A stretch of 16,406 nucleotides of DNA from Smittium culicis (taxonomy: Eukaryota; Kickxellomycota; Harpellomycetes; Harpellales; Legeriomycetaceae): the NCBI GenBank assembly GCA_001970855.1, contig LSSN01003572.1, positions 1 through 16,406 of the forward strand, given 5' to 3'. The translations under genes and the position numbers were made by a program. Positions 1 to 8,863 of the stretch are shown piece after piece; position 1 is the first letter of the stretch, and every line of letters starts with the position of its first letter. Under the pieces are notes generated by a model, which was given only the letters and a program-made list of their open reading frames with translations, had not been told where the DNA came from and ran no database searches.

Positions 1-1316
1 TGTAGGAAAAAAAATCTATATGTTTAATTAGTCAGCACAACTCAAATTTAGAACTTATTAAGTTTCTACCACGTGGTGGCTTTCCACCGCGACATCTATA
101 TTTTCGTTTCAATTTTTGTAAATTCAAACCGCTTATAACTTTTATTAATAAAAAATTTTAAAGTTTTTATAAAATTCAAAAAAAAATAAAAAAAAATTGA
201 TGATAATAAAAGGTTTATTTAATTAGCTATTAATCGGTAAAATATATAGCATAAATTTTTCAACGATTTCAATTAACATAGTACTATTTATATCAGTCAG
301 TTAAATTAATAATTGATATAATAGCTATAAACATATTTTCCGAAAAAAAAAGATATAATTGCACTTAATAAAATATGATTATTTTCTAAGAATTAATATG
401 TATCAGTATTAAAATGATTAAAATTCTATATCCAGTTATGATTTTTATTTTTATTCTATAATTTTCTTCAAAAAAAGCTCAAGAAATAAACAGGTACCAT
501 CAATTCGTTTTGCTTTGAATAATTAACAGACTAACTTTATCTTTTATATTGGTACAATTATAAATATAAGGGCATTATCCGGCCGCTAGGATAGATCAGT
601 GTCTCTATTAGGATATTGTAGTAAATTTTATACTAACAGTTACAGATAATTGCTAGAATTATATAAAAGTCCATTATAATAATAATTTTTGACTAATACA
701 GAGATCACTTGAATTAGTTGAGTATTTTTTAGAGCCTGATTTATTCATAAATTGCGTTAATAAAGACATTAAGGTTACTTGATGAAGATCGATAGGCATT
801 CTATAGCTGATAAATAATTTAACTCGATCAGATACGCTACTGATATTCTAATAGAGACATAGTTTTAGATATAAAACTGATTTATGAATTTTTATTAACG
901 TTTTTATTTACTTAGGCAATACTCAATTTATATTTTATTATACATTTTTTTTGAATATTTCTAATTAGCCTATATAAAAACAAAAAAATTGCAAAAAAAT
1001 ATTTAAATAAGTATAGAACATTGGGGCTGAGTTAGGTTTTTTTTTCTTGTTTATTTGATAAAGTTTAAGACTTTTTTTTATATAGATAGTTTACTTTCTG
1101 AAGTTATATATCTAAAAATAATAAATTAATTAATTTATCAATATGTTATGCTAAGTATAGTATTTCTAAAGCTGTTGAAATATTGCTGAGCGTTGATTTT
1201 TTTATAGAAATCTAAATATATTTTGAGACTAGGATTAAATATGTCATGTATCGAATTTCTCAGTACTCGATTTCCAGTTATTATATTAGAATTCATTTAG
1301 TTTATACTAAAAAATA
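1..1316. other. AT-rich spacer, no gene seen
   Basis: No open frame of useful length, no convincing spliced exon and no RNA gene was recognised. The stretch is rich in A and T runs. Two small structures stand out: a GC-richer hairpin at 72-91 (8-bp stem with one G-T pair, loop CTTT) and a separated imperfect inverted repeat with arms near 601-617 and 842-858. A further perfect 7-bp hairpin lies at 861-878. Their roles are unknown. Confidence 0.6.
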
Positions 1317-1515
1317 TTAACCCTTTCGGGGCCAGTTGATTTTTTTTGTTTTACCATAATTACCCAACCAAATAACAATCTGGTTAATTAATATAATACT
1401 ATAATAAGTTATTGGCTGATAAATTATATAAGCCCAATAAAAAATCAATATTTTATGATTTACCCAATTATGGTTTTTAAATAAGTTTAAGAGTGTTAGC
1501 ACCAGAAAGGGTTAA
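1317..1515 (-). mobile_element. piggyBac-type MITE copy 1
   Basis: The element spans 1321-1511 (191 bp) and is flanked by perfect TTAA duplications at 1317-1320 and 1512-1515. The left end reads CCCTTTCGGGG and the right end is its approximate inverse, ending CCAGAAAGGG. The right subterminal GAGTGTTAG matches the GAGTGTTGG of the better preserved copies, so this copy lies in the reverse orientation relative to the 13405 copy. The interior is diverged. A short open frame that fills it is an accident of composition. No transposase is encoded, so it is a non-autonomous or dead element. Confidence 0.8.
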
Positions 1516-3102
1516 ATTCAGTTCTGTTCATTTGGTTTTATTTGTTAACTAATATACAAAGACTCCAATAGATAGAATTATATCACAAGAAGGTTAAATA
1601 AAAATTGATTTAGACAACTTTTTACTTTTCGTGATTAGATTAAATAGTGTAGTCGGTTTAAACGATTTTGAATACTTATAAAATCTTACTTGAAAAATGT
1701 AGATGTAATGATTTTAAAATTTTAATGATTAATGAATCTTTTGGTGAAAATTAATAATAATTTTAAACCGTGTTGAAACACTCTCATCCTAGCATATTTT
1801 TATAGCATAACGCTGAACAGCTAAAAATAAAATTTTTTTTACAAATGCGTGTAATTTAAATTATAAATTGCTATTATAAATTAAACTCACAATTTACTAA
1901 AATGAATCAAGAAATTTAAATCCCATTAATAACCAATTTTATACAAAACATTATAATATTATCGTATAAATGAAGTGTATTTTAAAGTTAGAATTAAAGC
2001 ATATTATTATACGCATAAAATATATTCAACTGATACTTTTACATTTTAAATAACAATATAATTAATGATTATTTTTACTTGATTAATTATTTGAATATAT
2101 CGAACACTTAAATTTATACTTATTGATATAAATTTATATAAAAGCTTAAAATTTCGATGTCTTAAAAACTTAAAATTATGATATAGTAAAAACTTTAAAT
2201 AACCTGCCAATATAGAGCTTGATTAATTTTTTTTAAAAATCGCCTTATATATAATAAATAAACGGTCAATTTATTATTTTTTTACAGTATAATTATCTGA
2301 TATATTGTTTAGTTAAATTAAATTCATAAATAACGATATTTAATAAATTCAAAAGACAGCTAATAAATATAGCCATCTTTCTAAATACATTTAAAATTTG
2401 TTACTTATTTCTTTTTTTTCATCAAAAAGTTGATTTAAGCAAATTATGTTTTAATTTGCTATTTAATCTAATTTAGTTAAGGTGGTTATTTAAAGGGCAT
2501 GGTTAAATTGTAAGTAAAAATAAAAGTTACGTGATTTATAGAAATAAATTTAAAAAATATTATACATCTTCTAGTATACACGAAATGTATTACTGATCGG
2601 CTTTTGATTAAAAATAATATATTTGGAAGATTACTATATAGATATTAGCATAATATCAAGGCTGCGACGAAATGTAATTTATTCCTTATTATTTAAATTT
2701 TAGATTATAATGAATAGTTTTCATTTGGTCGTTTAATTGATTTGAAAGCTAAAAAACTCTAAAAATACAAACTTAAGATCTTTAGCCCAATAATACCTTT
2801 AATATTTCCATTTTTATATAGTAAAAAATTTTCTTAAAACGTTCATTTAAAAAAATTCATATCAGTTTTTTATTTTGAAGTCTCAAGCTTTCCAAAATAT
2901 AAAAAATTCAATAGCATAATTAGTCAAACACTATTCGAATATTTTCAGTTAGTATACTTTTTTTTTCTGTTTTACAGATATCAAATCTGTTATAATACTC
3001 AAATTAAAAGAAACTTTATTTAATATTTAAAAAAAAAAAAATCAAACTCGTCATCATGAATATCAATCAATTTAATTTCAAATTAATTTGGGACAAAGAA
3101 AT
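1516..3102. other. AT-rich spacer, no gene seen
   Basis: This is about 1.6 kb with very low GC, many A/T homopolymers and no supported coding exon, RNA gene or repeat. It lies beyond the 3' end of the Nab2-type gene. Nothing here resembles the exons found elsewhere in the window, which are visibly richer in G and C. Confidence 0.6.
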
Positions 3103-3303
3103 TTATCACTTTCCGATACCAACACCTCTTAAACTAAAATTAAAATCATGATTGTATAAGACAAATTAAAATTATTTTTTATTGAATGCCCTTTAGTTTA
3201 TAGCCAATAAAATATTATAGTTATATTTTGATTTATCATTTTGCCGTATAGCTACATAGTATTTGTAGTTCAAAAAAAGTCGGCAGCTCCTGGTAAGGGT
3301 TAA
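3103..3303 (+). mobile_element. Old degenerate MITE copy of the same family
   Basis: The element is about 193 bp (3107-3299). The left end CACTTTCCGATACCAACACC aligns with the CCCTTTCCCGTCCAACACTC of intact copies. The right part keeps the order GCCGTATAGCTACATAG...CAAAAAAAGTC...GGTAAGGG that corresponds to the conserved right half, and is followed by TTAA at 3300-3303. The left flank is TTAT, a one-base decay of TTAA. It is in the same orientation as the 13405 copy and sits about 145 bp beyond the stop of the minus-strand Nab2-type gene. It could therefore lie in or near that gene's 3' UTR or polyadenylation region. Confidence 0.65.
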
Positions 3304-3446
3304 TAAAATGGTTATCATAAAAAAAAGAGTGCCATATATTCAGATATTATATTTGAAAATAAGATAATATTAAATGTAGCTTTAGTATAATGAATAGCAA
3401 AAGTGTCATTTTTAAAAGTATTAAAAGGATATATAAGAAAAAAGCA

Positions 3447-6031
3447 TTATAAGCTCATAATAACATCGTCTGAGTGGTCTAATTCGTTGTTATCATGGTC
3501 TTTCATAGATGTCATTGAAGCTTCCAAAACAAGTTGGCTATTTTTTTGCAATTGAGATTGAACTGAAGAGTCACCAAGGAAATTTGGGATAGCAGAATTT
3601 TCGCTACTGGAGTTGGGTTGTGTTAATAATGGTGGAATTTGATTGCCATCATTGAACGAATTAATTTGAGATGTTTCAGAGGATGCAAATGGTCTATCGC
3701 TAATATGGTCAAGTCTATTTTCAATACCTGTAGTAGATTTAGTAATAGCTGAATTAGGGTCCGAGTTATTCAACACAAGCGAAATATTTCGAGTTGGATG
3801 CGAGTACAAGCAATCAGTTCTTGTGCAGTAATGTCCAAATTTACATGGTAGCGGCTGTGAAGTAGGTTCATGTGGATGCATGAAGTGGCAATCAAGTCTA
3901 GGGCAATCTTTGCCATTTCTACACGGGAATGGTACCTTTCTAGCAGGGTCACACAACGAACCAGGGAGTTTTTGAGAATTTGTAGAGTCAGCAGTATTTG
4001 AGGTAACTTGGTTGGTTAAACTTCCAAAAGCAGAAACGGTAGCGGAACCATTAGTGCTGGTAATAGCTGAGTCTCCAGCTGGGTTTGAAGCTCCTAAAAG
4101 CGAAGCTGAATTGTTTTCTGGGTGTTGATAAGGACATGCTGTATTCATGCAATTTGGATAAAATTTGCATCTGATGTTAAGCAAAGCGGAATCTGGTTTT
4201 GTTGATTTTTCAATTGGATGGACAAATTGACAATTTGGGTTTAAGCAGTTAACACCGAATTTGCATAAAACTTGAAGAGAGGTGGGTTGCTTTTCGGCCT
4301 TGTTATTTAGAGTAAGATTGAAAGAGCCAGGGATTGTGGGAATTTTTTGATCAACAGATGGATGTATATACATGCATTCAGATGAAGGAAGTGGACAGTT
4401 AGGAAAGTTAGGGCATATTTTAGTAGGGTGAAAGTAGGGACAATCATTTCCTAAGTTACATAGTGGCCAGCTTGAGCATTTGGTTCTTTTTAACCCATAC
4501 AAATTTTCAGGTAGGTTATTCATTGATGTAGAAATGTTAGTATTTTGGTTTAGATTATTTACAGGATATCCAAAGCTATTGAAGTTGTTAGAAAAATTAG
4601 AATTATTTGGTAGTTGACCTAACATTAGAGCCTGCTTTAAAAAATTAGCTTTTTGGTGAATTTGAGATTGAGAGTTAGGGTTATCCGGGTTTAAGCCACT
4701 ATTTGAAGTTGATTTAGGTTCTACCCTAGCACCTAATCTGTCTAATACGTTTTTTTTTGAGCCAGTTCTATTACCAGAATCTCCTGCCAAGCCTTTAATT
4801 TTAGCTTGAAGGGGGGATGAAGCTGAATTAGAACTTTTTTCGATTCTGCTAGGGACTTTGGAGGGTTTTCCAAGCCTAGAAAGTATTTCGGAGTTGGTCT
4901 TTTTAGAACTCTTAATGGAAATTTCTAATTTGGCAATTTAAAAAAAAAAATTATAGTTATAATAAAAATAAAGCTTATGAAAAAAAATACCCTTAATTGG
5001 AGATCTTGAAGATCTAGAATTTAGTCTAGGAGCTCTGTTGTCTTTGCTTCTGTTACGAGTACTCTTAGATCTAAGGCGTTCAGAGGCTGACTCATTTCGA
5101 TTAGAACTTGCAGATTTTCTGTCATTATATGAGGTTTTATTTTCGGAATTAGAGCTTTTACGATCAGAGTTAGTGGAATTAATAGCATTCATAAATAATC
5201 TGTTACTATTTTCAGATCGATTATTCTTAAAGGATGATGAATTTTCATCATTAGAATGAATATTTGATGGGGTTGTAGAAGGTTGAGATTCTATAGGGAA
5301 TGAACTTTGATCATTCATCATAGGTTCTAATTAATTAATAAAATAAAGAACAATATAAAAATTTGAAAACAAATAATGTTTTAAATTAAAATTACCATCA
5401 ATTTGAATTTGTTCTGTTTGAATGCTTGGAGCCTGGTAATTAGGATAGTATATAGGGTTTTTAGATTCTTGTTCGACCCAAATTCCGAATTCGGGATTAT
5501 ATGCTTCTCCTAATACTGGGATTAAAAGAAAATAGTAAATTAAGATTAATTTAACTGAAAAATAAGAAGAAATATAAAAAATTACATTCTAGTAGTTCTT
5601 GATTAATCTGTGTAGAATTTTTATCATTTCGTATCATCGTCTATTAAATGAAAAAAAATATTGTTAAATTGGGCAAAATAAAAATAAAACAATAAGCTAG
5701 TAAGAATACTTACAGTAACATATTCCGCAAACACAGTGTCTGAGAAAAAAAAAATAAAGTAAGTTATTTTTAGTATTAAATAAAAAATTTATTAAAAGTG
5801 AGAAATTCATAGAATAAAGATGTACCGTTCTCAGTAGAATAGTTAACTTCGATGAGCTTTCTGTGAATAACATTCTATAGAGTTAGGAAATAGTAGGATT
5901 TAAGATTTAATTGAAATGCCTTAAAATACTGTTAGATTATTGAGACTAATGAAGTTATAAGATAAAGAGGGGCTATTTCATGATCTAAGTACCTGGAAAT
6001 GTATGAGACCTTCTTCAGTCATTGCAGTCAT
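3447..6031 (-). CDS. NAB2: Nab2/ZC3H14-type poly(A) RNA-binding CCCH zinc-finger protein (7 exons, complete)
   Basis: Members of this nuclear family bind poly(A) tails, limit tail length and support mRNA export. Inferred exons on the minus strand are 6031-5993, 5874-5826, 5739-5714, 5640-5586, 5515-5396, 5326-4991 and 4924-3447. All junctions are GT-AG and in phase, giving 700 residues. Residues about 1-75 resemble the family's PWI-like N-terminal fold (EYVTTMIRNDK, QELLELLGEAYNPEFGIWVE). Residues about 95-210 are Ser/Asn-rich with RS motifs. Two RLG motifs follow at 222-227 and 268-273. Six Nab2-type fingers (C-x5-C-x4-6-C-x3-H) lie near 358-374, 379-396, 429-444, 461-476, 543-558 and 569-584. 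The tail is low complexity. The start was chosen because MTEEG places the fold as in ZC3H14; a second Met lies three codons on. Family assignment is strong; the exact exon ends are inference. Confidence 0.88.
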
Positions 6032-6435
6032 CCTTATGAATATTTCGCAGATGGAACGGTAATAGTCGTAGTCTTTTGGGGGGAGATTATTTGAGGTTGA
6101 TGAACAAAAGAGTTAAATGATGAAAATTAATAAAAGTTATCTTTTATAGATAAAAGTAAATAAGCTGATGATAATAACTAAGTAAAAACTCAAGCCTAAT
6201 AAGTTTTTTGCGAAACTATAGATTTTCTAAGTATTTTTAATTCATTGATTCTTCGAACTATGCGAAACCATACTATTTGGCCAATAAGAGTAAAATGCAA
6301 ATTATTCGCGTAAAACCGCGTAATTAATTGGATAACGTTAATTCAAGCTAATTACCGTAGCTGAAATCCCGGCAAGTGTAAGATTTTATAAAATTCTTTG
6401 ATTATTAGCTTAGTTGGAATATCAGCCCCTGTTAC
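6032..6435. promoter_or_regulatory. 5' flank of the Nab2-type gene (putative UTR and promoter)
   Basis: This is the upstream side of the minus-strand gene. The reading frame of exon 1 stays open for 27 codons above the chosen ATG, back to a stop at 6113-6115, but contains no Met. A CCAAT sequence occurs near 6282. The stretch near 6240-6380 is GC-richer than its surroundings and contains CGCGTAA twice. No promoter element can be assigned firmly. The block ends where the repeat cluster begins. Confidence 0.3.
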
Positions 6436-6783
6436 TTAACTCTTTCCAGCCCAACACTCTATAAGATAGCAGATATATTGATTCATATGTCATCTATAAA
6501 AAAATTCAATGCCGTTATTCTACAACAAACCAATATTTAACCCTTTGACGGGCGTTAAACTATTTTTGATCTGCCATATCTATACGGCTGAGCTCAATTA
6601 AAATACTATAATTCCTAGATTTTAAACCATATTGGTATATTGTATGCCAACAGCAAATAATAAATATACTTATAAATCATAAACAAATCATTAAATTCTT
6701 TAAGCCTGAAATTGTATTCCTAATGATTGATGTTAGCAATATTTGATAGATCAAAAACAGTCTATTTTTCGTGAAAGTGTTAA
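6436..6783 (+). mobile_element. MITE copy interrupted by another copy (outer element)
   Basis: The left half starts after TTAA (6436-6439) with CTCTTTCCAGCCCAACACTC and runs to about 6536. The right half resumes near 6704 and ends CAGTCTATTTTTCGTGAAAG before TTAA at 6780-6783. Together the halves match the order of an intact copy such as the one at 13405. The gap is filled by a second family member in the opposite orientation. This is therefore an older insertion that was later used as a target. The ends are diverged. Confidence 0.7.
6537..6703 (-). mobile_element. Nested MITE copy (inner element, right end lost)
   Basis: TTAA at 6537-6540 is followed by CCCTTTGACGGGCG and then ACTATTTTTGATCTGCC, the reverse-orientation left end seen also at 8300. 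The interior follows the family (ATTGGTATATTGTATG, GCAAATAATAAATATACTTA). The copy stops at an internal TTAA (6700-6703). The expected terminal stretch, about 20 bp ending GGGAAAGGG plus TTAA, is absent. It lies inside the outer copy, so the two record at least two rounds of transposition. Confidence 0.7.
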
Positions 6784-6866
6784 ATATCTAATAGGTATTT
6801 ATTATCCAAGCTATAATGAAGATTCTTTTTAGTACATTAGTATTTATATGTATTAATTTTTGTAGC

Positions 6867-7062
6867 ATATACACTTCCCCGTACAACACTCTTTAAAAAA
6901 TTGAATTTAATGATTCGCCAGCGATTTATAACAGTCCATTATTTGCTGCCTTTCTTCAGCAAACGAATAATTATATGCATCTCGGAATTATATTAAGTTT
7001 GTTGAATTCACTTGTCTGTATTTGGCAGACCAAGAATGGTCTACCACCCGTTAAGGGGTTTA
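6867..7062 (+). mobile_element. Degenerate MITE copy
   Basis: The element spans about 6871-7058 (188 bp). The left end has CTTCCCCGTACAACACTC followed by TTTAAAAAATTGAATTTA, a close match to the 13405 copy. The right half carries GTATTTGGCAGACCAAGAAT, then GGTCTACCACCCGTTAAGGGG. The flanks have decayed to ATAT on the left and TTTA on the right. It is in the same orientation as the 13405 copy. A plus-strand open frame starting inside it (6975) continues into the neighbouring copy and is not a gene. Confidence 0.7.
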
Positions 7063-7095
7063 TTCATGAGCTATATCAGATGCTCAATGCTTATA

Positions 7096-7293
7096 TTAAT
7101 CCTTTCCCGCCCAACAATCTTAAAAAATACGAATTTATTGATTCGGAAATGATTTTTAAGTATATTTATCATTTATTTTAAAAATACAATAAACTAATAA
7201 TTATTAAGTCCTCGGAATTAAAGTATTTTAACTGAGCATAGTTGGCATATATTTTGTAGGCCTAAAATAGTCTACTGCCCGCGAAAGGGTTAA
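7096..7293 (+). mobile_element. Well-preserved MITE copy
   Basis: The element spans 7100-7289 (190 bp), with TTAA on both sides (7096-7099 and 7290-7293). The left end is TCCTTTCCCGCCCAACA and the right end is CTACTGCCCGCGAAAGGG. The interior matches the 13405 copy over most of its length, including TTGATTCG, the TTTATTTTAAAAATACAATAAACC middle region and CGGAATTAAAGTATTTTAA. It abuts a left-truncated copy at its right TTAA, so it may have inserted into that older element. Confidence 0.85.
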
Positions 7294-7441
7294 TAACTCA
7301 TCAGCGATTTAAAAGCAAATTTATTATTTGCAGCTAATATATTATATTCCAATTAAAATTGGTCCTCAGGATTAAATTACTATTATTGTATTTAGTTGGC
7401 TATATTTGGTGGATCAAAAACGGACTACCAACACATATTAG
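7294..7441 (+). mobile_element. Left-truncated MITE copy
   Basis: Starting directly after the TTAA shared with the preceding copy, this segment lacks the left terminus. It keeps the internal GATTTAAAAGCAAATTTATT and TTAGTTGGCTATATTTGG, then GGATCAAAAACGGACTACC. The right end is worn: the GGGAAAGGG is gone and TTAG stands where TTAA is expected (7438-7441). It is in the same orientation as the 7096 copy. Confidence 0.6.
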
Positions 7442-7591
7442 TGCTTTCATTTTATAATCCAAAACTCAAAAGTTCAAATTTTATAGAATTTTAAACAAAA
7501 GTGACGTTCTGACAATGCAAAAAACTATCATTTATAAGTGGACACGTTTATAAAAGGTTAACTAATACATGCTTTGCGCTCTAAAAAAATT

Positions 7592-7705
7592 GTATCATTT
7601 TCGTGAGAGGTAGACAATTTTTAATCTGCAAAATATGCCAACTGAATTGTATTCAGTCTATCTTATCTTTAATACTCACATAAAAACATTGGTTTGGTAA
7701 AGCTC
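7592..7705 (-). mobile_element. Partial reverse MITE fragment
   Basis: TTTTCGTGAGAGGTAGACAA followed by TTTTTAATCTGCAAAATATG and CCAACTG matches the reverse-orientation left end of the family. CATTGGTTTGGTAAAG near 7688-7703 matches its middle. The other half could not be followed, and the boundaries are approximate. This fragment and the ones around it explain why the region looks repetitive while containing no gene. Confidence 0.5.
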
Positions 7706-7913
7706 AATAGAAAAAAAAATACTGAATAAAAACTATAAAAAATTGAAGAGGATATATTCTGAATCTCTATCTCAATATCCTGTTATTATCTATGTAAATA
7801 TGATATTAAGTTGTATATTTTTATTAGTAATCAATATCCAGGATAGGAAAACCGCAATCACATGAGATATATTTATGAAATAAATATTTTTTTTAATGAT
7901 CTTATGCAGCTTC

Positions 7914-8110
7914 TTAACCCTTTCACGGACGGTGCACTCTTTTGGGTCGACCAATAATAGCAAATTAGATACAACCAAAGTAACTTGATTCTGAGAATCT
8001 AAAAAATAATGATAAATAGTAGAATAGAAGCAAATTATAAAAATGACTATAAATAATAAACTAATCGAAAAATAATAACTTTTAATGAGAGTTTGACGTG
8101 AAAGGGTTAA
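7914..8110 (-). mobile_element. MITE copy with intact TTAA flanks
   Basis: The element spans 7918-8106 (189 bp), flanked by TTAA at 7914-7917 and 8107-8110. The left end is CCCTTTCACGGACGGTGCAC and the right end is GAGAGTTTGACGTGAAAGGG, so it lies in the reverse orientation. The termini are well kept, but the interior is strongly diverged from the other copies, retaining only scattered similarity. A 62-codon minus-strand frame that begins inside it is not considered a gene. Confidence 0.75.
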
Positions 8111-8303
8111 TTACATACCTTTTGTTGATGGTACACTTATTTTTGATGTAACAAAACTATATAGCTAAACTCAAAAAAAAATATCAAGATCATACAGATA
8201 TTGGATAATTCAAATTTTTCTGCAAATAGCAAAAATTCAACTAAACTCCTAAACGATTAAAACAATTCAAACTCATGAAGGCTATTTTACGAGAAATGAT
8301 TAA
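8111..8303 (-). mobile_element. Degenerate middle copy of a head-to-tail MITE array
   Basis: About 8115-8299. The start ACCTTTTGTTGATGGTACAC matches the reverse-orientation end CCCTTTCTCGTGCGGTAGAC, followed by TTATTTTTGATG. The middle keeps CTGCAAATAGCAAAAATTC. The right terminus is worn to TTACGAGAAATGA before TTAA (8300-8303). It shares its flanking TTAA boundaries with the copies on either side, with all three in one orientation. Confidence 0.55.
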
Positions 8304-8495
8304 CCCTTTCTCGTGCGGTAGACAATTTTTGATCATCCATTTATTGCCAATGCCTTCAATTAAAATAGCATAATTCCGAGTCCTTATGAACGATTGGTTT
8401 ATTGTAAAAAAACGGCAAATAGTAAATTTGTTTATAAATCATAAACGAATCATAAATTTATTCATTTTAAAGAGTGTTGGACGGGAAAGGGTAAA
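8300..8495 (-). mobile_element. Well-preserved reverse MITE copy
   Basis: The element spans 8304-8491 (188 bp). TTAA at 8300-8303 is followed by CCCTTTCTCGTGCGGTAGAC. The right end reads AAAGAGTGTTGGACGGGAAAGGG in continuous sequence ending at 8491, the exact inverse of the other terminus for its last ten bases or so. The right TTAA has decayed to TAAA. This is among the clearest copies and defines the reverse orientation used here. Confidence 0.85.
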
Positions 8496-8668
8496 ATGAA
8501 TTGAAATAATGCATAAAAAAAAAGCTGATAAAGCGTTATCAAAGTAAAAATACTGTTTGGCAAAAAATTCAAAGATCATTATATTTATTTGTTTTAAAAA
8601 TCATATAAATAAACACAAATAAACAAATACACGTATATTTCTAAATAAAATAAACGCATAAAATTTAC

Positions 8669-8863
8669 TTGGCCCTGTCCTGTTCAACGCTCGTTAAAAC
8701 GATGACATTAATTATTCGTTTATGAATAAAAAGTAATTTAATTATTTGCTGTTAACCTACAGCGAGCCAATACTTTCCATGCTCGGAATTAAACTATTTT
8801 TCTTGAAGACAGTTGGCTATATTTGGTAGATCAAAATTAGTCTACCACCTATGAAATGGTTAG
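8669..8863 (+). mobile_element. Degenerate MITE copy
   Basis: The element spans about 8673-8859 (187 bp). The left end CCCTGTCCTGTTCAACGCTC aligns with CCCTTTCCCGTCCAACACTC. The middle has AATTATTTGCTGTTAACC. The right half keeps ACAGTTGGCTATATTTGG, TAGATCAAAATTAGTCTACC and a worn ATGAAATGG terminus. The flanks are TTGG and TTAG, decayed from TTAA. This is the last copy of the cluster before the Fmp25-like gene. Confidence 0.7.

Noticed and set aside
1317..1502. 61-codon minus-strand open frame
   Set aside because: It lies wholly inside a MITE copy, is made of low-complexity AT-driven codons and shows no domain.
3447..4790. Taking the Nab2-type protein to begin at 4790
   Set aside because: The codon there is TTG, not ATG, and the frame continues upstream through EILSRLG to a good acceptor that joins in phase with five more exons and a start in exon 1.
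5038..5259. Plus-strand frame opposite exon 6 of the Nab2-type gene
   Set aside because: It is the complement of a Ser/Arg-rich coding exon; its Leu-rich reading is what such codons give on the other strand.
6975..7181. 68-codon plus-strand open frame
   Set aside because: It runs across the right end of one MITE copy and into the next, so it is repeat sequence rather than a gene.
7790..7978. 62-codon minus-strand open frame
   Set aside because: It overlaps a MITE terminus, has no recognisable protein features and no spliced extension was found.
7096..8495. CRISPR-like array suggested by regularly spaced repeats
   Set aside because: The repeats are whole 190-bp elements with TTAA flanks and mixed orientations, with no short identical repeats or unique spacers.
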